Source: Pseudomonas sp. GOM7
Lineage (GTDB): Bacteria; Pseudomonadota; Gammaproteobacteria; Pseudomonadales; Pseudomonadaceae
Length of the DNA: 64,000 bases
Direction: 5' to 3'
Assembly: GCF_026723825.1 (NCBI RefSeq)
Contig: NZ_CP113519.1
Span: 558,001 to 622,000 of the forward strand
The translations under genes were made by a program, and so were the position numbers. Under the pieces are notes generated by a model. It made no database searches, was not told where the DNA came from, and saw only the letters and a list, made by a program, of their open reading frames with translations. This document shows, piece after piece, positions 60,586-64,000 of this stretch (its first letter is position 1; every line of letters starts with the position of its first letter).

Positions 60586-62415
60586 ATGGCCAATTCCAAC
60601 CAGCAATCCAGTCTGAAGGTGTATCTGCGATTGCTGCGCTACGTGGTTCCTTATTGGGGCCTGTTCACCATCAGTCTCCTTGGCTTCCTGATCTTCGCCT
60701 CCACCCAGCCGATGCTGGGCTACATCCTCAAGTACTTCGTCGATGGCCTGTCCAACCCAGAGGCCAGCCTGTTCGCGGGCGTGCCATGGTTGCTGGAGCA
60801 CGCCCCCTGGCTGGCGCACCTCAAGCTGCTGCAGGCCGTGCCACTGCTGATCGTGCTGATCGCCCTATGGCAGGGCATCGGTTCGTTCCTTGGTAACTAC
60901 TATCTGGCCAAGGTCTCCATGGGGTTGGTGCAGGATCTGCGTATCGCGCTGTTCAACAACCTGCTGACCCTCCCCAATCGCTACTTCGACAACCACAACT
61001 CCGGCCACCTGATCTCGCGTATCACCTATAACGTGACCATGGTCACCGGCGCCGCGACCGATGCCATCAAGGTGGTGGTGCGTGAGGGCATGACGGTGGT
61101 ATTCCTCTTCGCCACGCTGCTGTGGATGAACTGGAAGCTGACCCTGGTGATGCTGGCGATTCTGCCGATCATCGGCTTGATGGTCACGAGTACCAGCAAG
61201 AAATTCCGCAAGCAGAGCAAGAAGATCCAGACCAGCATGGGTGATGTTACCCACGTTACGTCCGAGAGTATCCAGGGTTATCGCGTGGTACGCAGTTTCG
61301 GTGGGGAAGACTACGAGAAGCAGCGTTTCTTCGACGCCAGCGAGGAGAACAAGAACAAGCAGTTGAAGATGGTGCGCACCGGTGCGGTGTACACGCCTTC
61401 GCTGCAATTGGTGATTTACAGCGCTATGGCTGTGCTGATGTTCCTCGTGCTGTGGCTGCGGGGTGATGCCTCGGCGGGTGATCTGGTGGCCTATATCACC
61501 CTGGCCGGCCTGCTGCCCAAGCCGATTCGCCAGTTGTCCGAAGTCAGTTCCACCATCCAGAAGGGCCTTGCTGGTGCCGAGAGCATTTTCGAGCAGCTCG
61601 ATGAAGCGCCTGAAGTGGATAACGGTACTCAGGAACGCGAGCGCATCAATGGCCGACTGGAGGTGCGGGATCTGAGCTTCAGCTATCCCGGTTCGGAAAA
61701 GCCGGTGCTGAACGATATTTCCTTCGTCGCCGAGCCAGGGCAGATGGTGGCGCTGGTCGGTCGTTCCGGCAGCGGCAAGTCGACACTGGCCAACCTGATC
61801 CCGCGTTTCTACCACCATGAGCAGGGGCAGATCCTGCTCGATGGCGTGGATGTCGAGGATTACACCCTGCGTAACTTGCGCCGCCATATCGCCCTGGTGA
61901 CTCAACACGTCACGCTGTTCAATGACAGCGTGCGCAACAATATCGCCTACGGCGACCTGGCTGATGCGCCGCTCGAAGCCGTGCAGCAGGCTGCCGCCGA
62001 TGCCTATGCCGCCGAGTTCATCGAGAGGATGCCGCAGGGCTACGACACCCTGGTGGGCGAGAACGGCGTGTTGCTCTCCGGCGGTCAACGCCAGCGTCTG
62101 GCCATTGCCCGCGCGCTGCTCAAGGATGCGCCCGTACTGATTCTCGACGAAGCTACTTCGGCACTGGATACCGAGTCCGAGCGGCATATCCAGGCGGCGC
62201 TGGATCAGGTGATGCAGGGGCGTACCACGCTGGTGATCGCGCACCGCCTGACCACCATCGAGAAAGCCGATCTGATCCTGGTGATGGATCAGGGGCAGAT
62301 CGTCGAGCGAGGCAACCATGCCGAACTGCTGGCGCAGAACGGCTACTATGCGCGGCTGCATGCCAAGCAGTTCGAGGAAGGCGACGAGTCCATCGTGGTC
62401 GAGCAGGACGCCTGA
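60586..62415 (+). CDS. msbA: Lipid A export ATP-binding/permease MsbA
   Basis: A 609-residue ABC half-transporter that flips lipid A-core across the inner membrane. Six transmembrane helices are expected in about 20-330. The nucleotide-binding domain has Walker A GRSGSGKST (about 391-399), the signature LSGGQRQRLAIARALL (about 497), Walker B VLILDEATSALD and the H-loop IAHRLTTI. The start is ATG 60586 with GAGG upstream; the frame open from TTG 60553 is rejected. It overlaps the next gene by one base (TGATG). Confidence 0.97.
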   Translation: MANSNQQSSLKVYLRLLRYVVPYWGLFTISLLGFLIFASTQPMLGYILKYFVDGLSNPEASLFAGVPWLLEHAPWLAHLKLLQAVPLLIVLIALWQGIGSFLGNYYLAKVSMGLVQDLRIALFNNLLTLPNRYFDNHNSGHLISRITYNVTMVTGAATDAIKVVVREGMTVVFLFATLLWMNWKLTLVMLAILPIIGLMVTSTSKKFRKQSKKIQTSMGDVTHVTSESIQGYRVVRSFGGEDYEKQRFFDASEENKNKQLKMVRTGAVYTPSLQLVIYSAMAVLMFLVLWLRGDASAGDLVAYITLAGLLPKPIRQLSEVSSTIQKGLAGAESIFEQLDEAPEVDNGTQERERINGRLEVRDLSFSYPGSEKPVLNDISFVAEPGQMVALVGRSGSGKSTLANLIPRFYHHEQGQILLDGVDVEDYTLRNLRRHIALVTQHVTLFNDSVRNNIAYGDLADAPLEAVQQAAADAYAAEFIERMPQGYDTLVGENGVLLSGGQRQRLAIARALLKDAPVLILDEATSALDTESERHIQAALDQVMQGRTTLVIAHRLTTIEKADLILVMDQGQIVERGNHAELLAQNGYYARLHAKQFEEGDESIVVEQDA

Positions 62416-63311
62416 TGCTGAGTCGTCTGCAATGCTGGCGTGAGCGTGGCTGGGTGCCGATATCCGCCAGCGACTATGCCGAGGCCTGGGCGCGTTTCGG
62501 TGGCAGCGTCGCCACTCATCCCGAGGTGGTTGCGCGCCTGGCTGACCTGGCCGCTATCCCGGTGCGCTACCTGGGTTGGCAAGTTGATGGCGAGCTGCAA
62601 GCTGCGATCCCGACCTGGGGGCGGCACCTGGCCCTGTCCAAGGATGTGCTCAAGCAGCAGGGCAAGCGTGGCCTGTTCGACCTGGGCAATGCCGAGATCA
62701 TCCTGCCGCTTTCCGCCGAGGTACGTGTGCCGCTGCGCCATCGCGCCCGCTATCTCTCCGAACTCAATGCTGCCCAGCTCATGGGTACCCGCGAGCAGCC
62801 CGAGGGGCTGGCATTGGCCCGCGAGCCGGAGCAGTACAGCAAGAAGTTTCGCTACAACCAGCGCCGCGAACAGCGCTTGCTGGAAGAGGTAGGCGGGGTG
62901 ATCCGGCCGATGCTGGAACTGGCGCCCGAGGAGCAGGCGCGCATCTACGCCGATCTGTTCCAACGTCGCTGGGGCTTCGAGGCCACTGGCAAGGCGTATC
63001 TGGCCGAGGTGTTCGGCCGTCTACGCGAGTTCATGACCGGCTCGCTGATCTATCTGAACGATGAGCCGGTGGCGATCCAGGTGCTCTATCGGGTCGAGGC
63101 GCCGCAATGGATCAGCCTGGAGTACATCAACGGCGGGGTCGACCCACAGCAGCGCGAATTCAGCCCCGGCAGCGTGCTCAGCTTCGTCAACACCCAGAGC
63201 GAATGGGCGCACGCCCGGGCGCTGGGCAAGCCGCTGCGCTATTCCTTCGGCCGGGCCGACCGCGAATACAAGGACCGCTGGTGCAACCGGGTGCCGGTCT
63301 ATCAGGTGTGA
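62415..63311 (+). CDS. Mig-14-like protein (antimicrobial peptide resistance family)
   Basis: A 298-residue protein resembling Salmonella Mig-14, an inner-membrane-associated factor for resistance to antimicrobial peptides; in pseudomonads a mig-14 homologue lies next to dnpA. Visible are YSKKFRYNQRREQRLLEE (about 136-153), FQRRWGFEATGK (about 178-189) and a GNAT/FemAB-like acyl-transfer core SLIYLNDEPVAIQVLYR. The ATG overlaps the msbA stop (TGATG), so it is co-translated with msbA. The chemistry is unknown. Confidence 0.78.
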   Translation: MLSRLQCWRERGWVPISASDYAEAWARFGGSVATHPEVVARLADLAAIPVRYLGWQVDGELQAAIPTWGRHLALSKDVLKQQGKRGLFDLGNAEIILPLSAEVRVPLRHRARYLSELNAAQLMGTREQPEGLALAREPEQYSKKFRYNQRREQRLLEEVGGVIRPMLELAPEEQARIYADLFQRRWGFEATGKAYLAEVFGRLREFMTGSLIYLNDEPVAIQVLYRVEAPQWISLEYINGGVDPQQREFSPGSVLSFVNTQSEWAHARALGKPLRYSFGRADREYKDRWCNRVPVYQV

Positions 63312-63315
63312 GCAC

Positions 63316-64000
63316 ATGAACGGACGCAAGCAACAACTGCTCAAGCGCCACCGGCGCAACAAGCGCATCGCTCTGCTGTTGGCCCTGCTGGTGCTGGTGG
63401 CGCTGGGTGTGCTCGTTGCCTGGTGGCTGCCGCCGTTGCTCCTGGTACTGGGCTGGGTGGCGCATGAGGCCTGGTTCGCCGACCACCTGTTCTATTCGCC
63501 GCGCGACGATTACCGCTACGACTTCTCCGATGACTGCCTCAGCCTGCCGGCGCGTATCGAGCAGGGGGTGCTGCAGGTCGAGGCCGAGTTGGATGGCTAC
63601 GACACCCTGATTCTCGAACTGCGGCTCAAGGCCACCTGGCTGGGGCGCTGGCTCGACCCGCATGTGCGTATCGGTGAGGATCGGCAGGATTTCGAGCGCG
63701 GTGTAGACGGGCGGCGTTACCTCAATCTGTCCGGGCAGCAGGCCAATGGTTTGCGCATCGTGCCGCGTTTCTGCCGCATCCATGGCGACTTGCGCCTGCA
63801 TGCCATGCACAATCCTGATTTCGCCGCGCAGCGCATGCTGATCATCGCGCCGCATGCCGACGATGCCGAGCTGGCGGCCTTTGGTCAGTACAGCCGCTCG
63901 TCCGAGACGGCCATCGTCACCCTCACTCAGGGTGAGATCGAGGCCGAGCATTACCAGCGTCTGGGCCTGGACAAGGCCGCTGCCGCCCGTCTGAAAGGCC
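63316..64000 (+). CDS. dnpA: DnpA-like PIG-L family de-N-acetylase (3' truncated by window)
   Basis: The frame is open from ATG 63316 to the window end; 228 codons are visible. A basic N-terminus KQQLLKRHRRNKR is followed by a membrane stretch of about 35 residues, a middle beta-rich region and the metal-binding APHADDAELAAFGQYS (about 178-193), a form of the PIG-L AHPDD motif. It would deacetylate an N-acetylated sugar or lipid-linked glycan. In P. aeruginosa, DnpA affects persister formation and lies next to mig-14. The remainder lies to the right of the window. Confidence 0.83.
   Translation, partial: MNGRKQQLLKRHRRNKRIALLLALLVLVALGVLVAWWLPPLLLVLGWVAHEAWFADHLFYSPRDDYRYDFSDDCLSLPARIEQGVLQVEAELDGYDTLILELRLKATWLGRWLDPHVRIGEDRQDFERGVDGRRYLNLSGQQANGLRIVPRFCRIHGDLRLHAMHNPDFAAQRMLIIAPHADDAELAAFGQYSRSSETAIVTLTQGEIEAEHYQRLGLDKAAAARLKG

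Overview
The window reads as a chromosomal segment of a high-GC gammaproteobacterium, almost certainly a Pseudomonas (sensu lato). The reasons are the gene order (pilQ-aroK-aroB-damX-gltB-gltD-hemE at one end; msrA-dipA-aceF-aceE-glnE-ilvE-waaF-waaC-waaG-waaP in the middle), the protein sequences, and the repeats (REP hairpins built on CCCGGAT/ATCCGGG). No rRNA, tRNA, CRISPR array or complete insertion sequence was seen.

Layout. 1-3446: the 3' end of pilQ, then aroK, aroB and a DamX-like SPOR protein, all rightward. 3447-11010: a regulated promoter, glutamate synthase (gltB, gltD) and hemE, with clear terminators. 11008-16010: a small lipoprotein, an orphan ParA, a double UspA, a hotdog-fold protein, trxC and metY. 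Here a REP pair and a 257-bp MITE with a 6-bp target duplication flank trxC. 16135-30233: transport and stress genes (a DASS permease with RCK domains, selO, mscK, nhaP2), a DmdC-type acyl-CoA dehydrogenase, a nitronate monooxygenase, rlmJ and an HD-GYP protein. 30321-34617: a YjfB-like protein, msrA, dipA and a small exported protein. 34713-43539: aceF and aceE divergent from glnE, followed by ilvE. 43624-54377: the LPS inner-core operon, with heptosyltransferases, a glucosyltransferase, a run of LPS kinases and kinase-like proteins, a carbamoyltransferase and a GT4 enzyme. 54377-60319: a lower-GC tract with glycosyltransferases, an O-antigen-ligase-like protein and another kinase-like protein. 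60586-64000: msbA, a Mig-14-like protein and a DnpA-like PIG-L deacetylase cut by the window edge.

How it works together. The right third is one envelope island. It builds heptose I/II, phosphorylates them, adds carbamoyl and outer-core sugars, ligates O antigen (WaaL) and flips lipid A-core (MsbA). Genes in it commonly overlap by 1-14 bp, which implies translational coupling. The left part is core metabolism: shikimate, nitrogen assimilation, haem, pyruvate dehydrogenase and branched-chain amino acids.

The least expected items are: the MITE whose target duplication carries the trxC ribosome binding site; two near-identical 15-bp palindromes 53 bp apart in the aceE/glnE divergent region; a third, recently duplicated lipoyl domain in AceF; an additional GT9 gene and six kinase-like domains in the LPS cluster; and a dispersed inverted-repeat family that sits at stop codons, one copy of which has a REP pair nested inside it.
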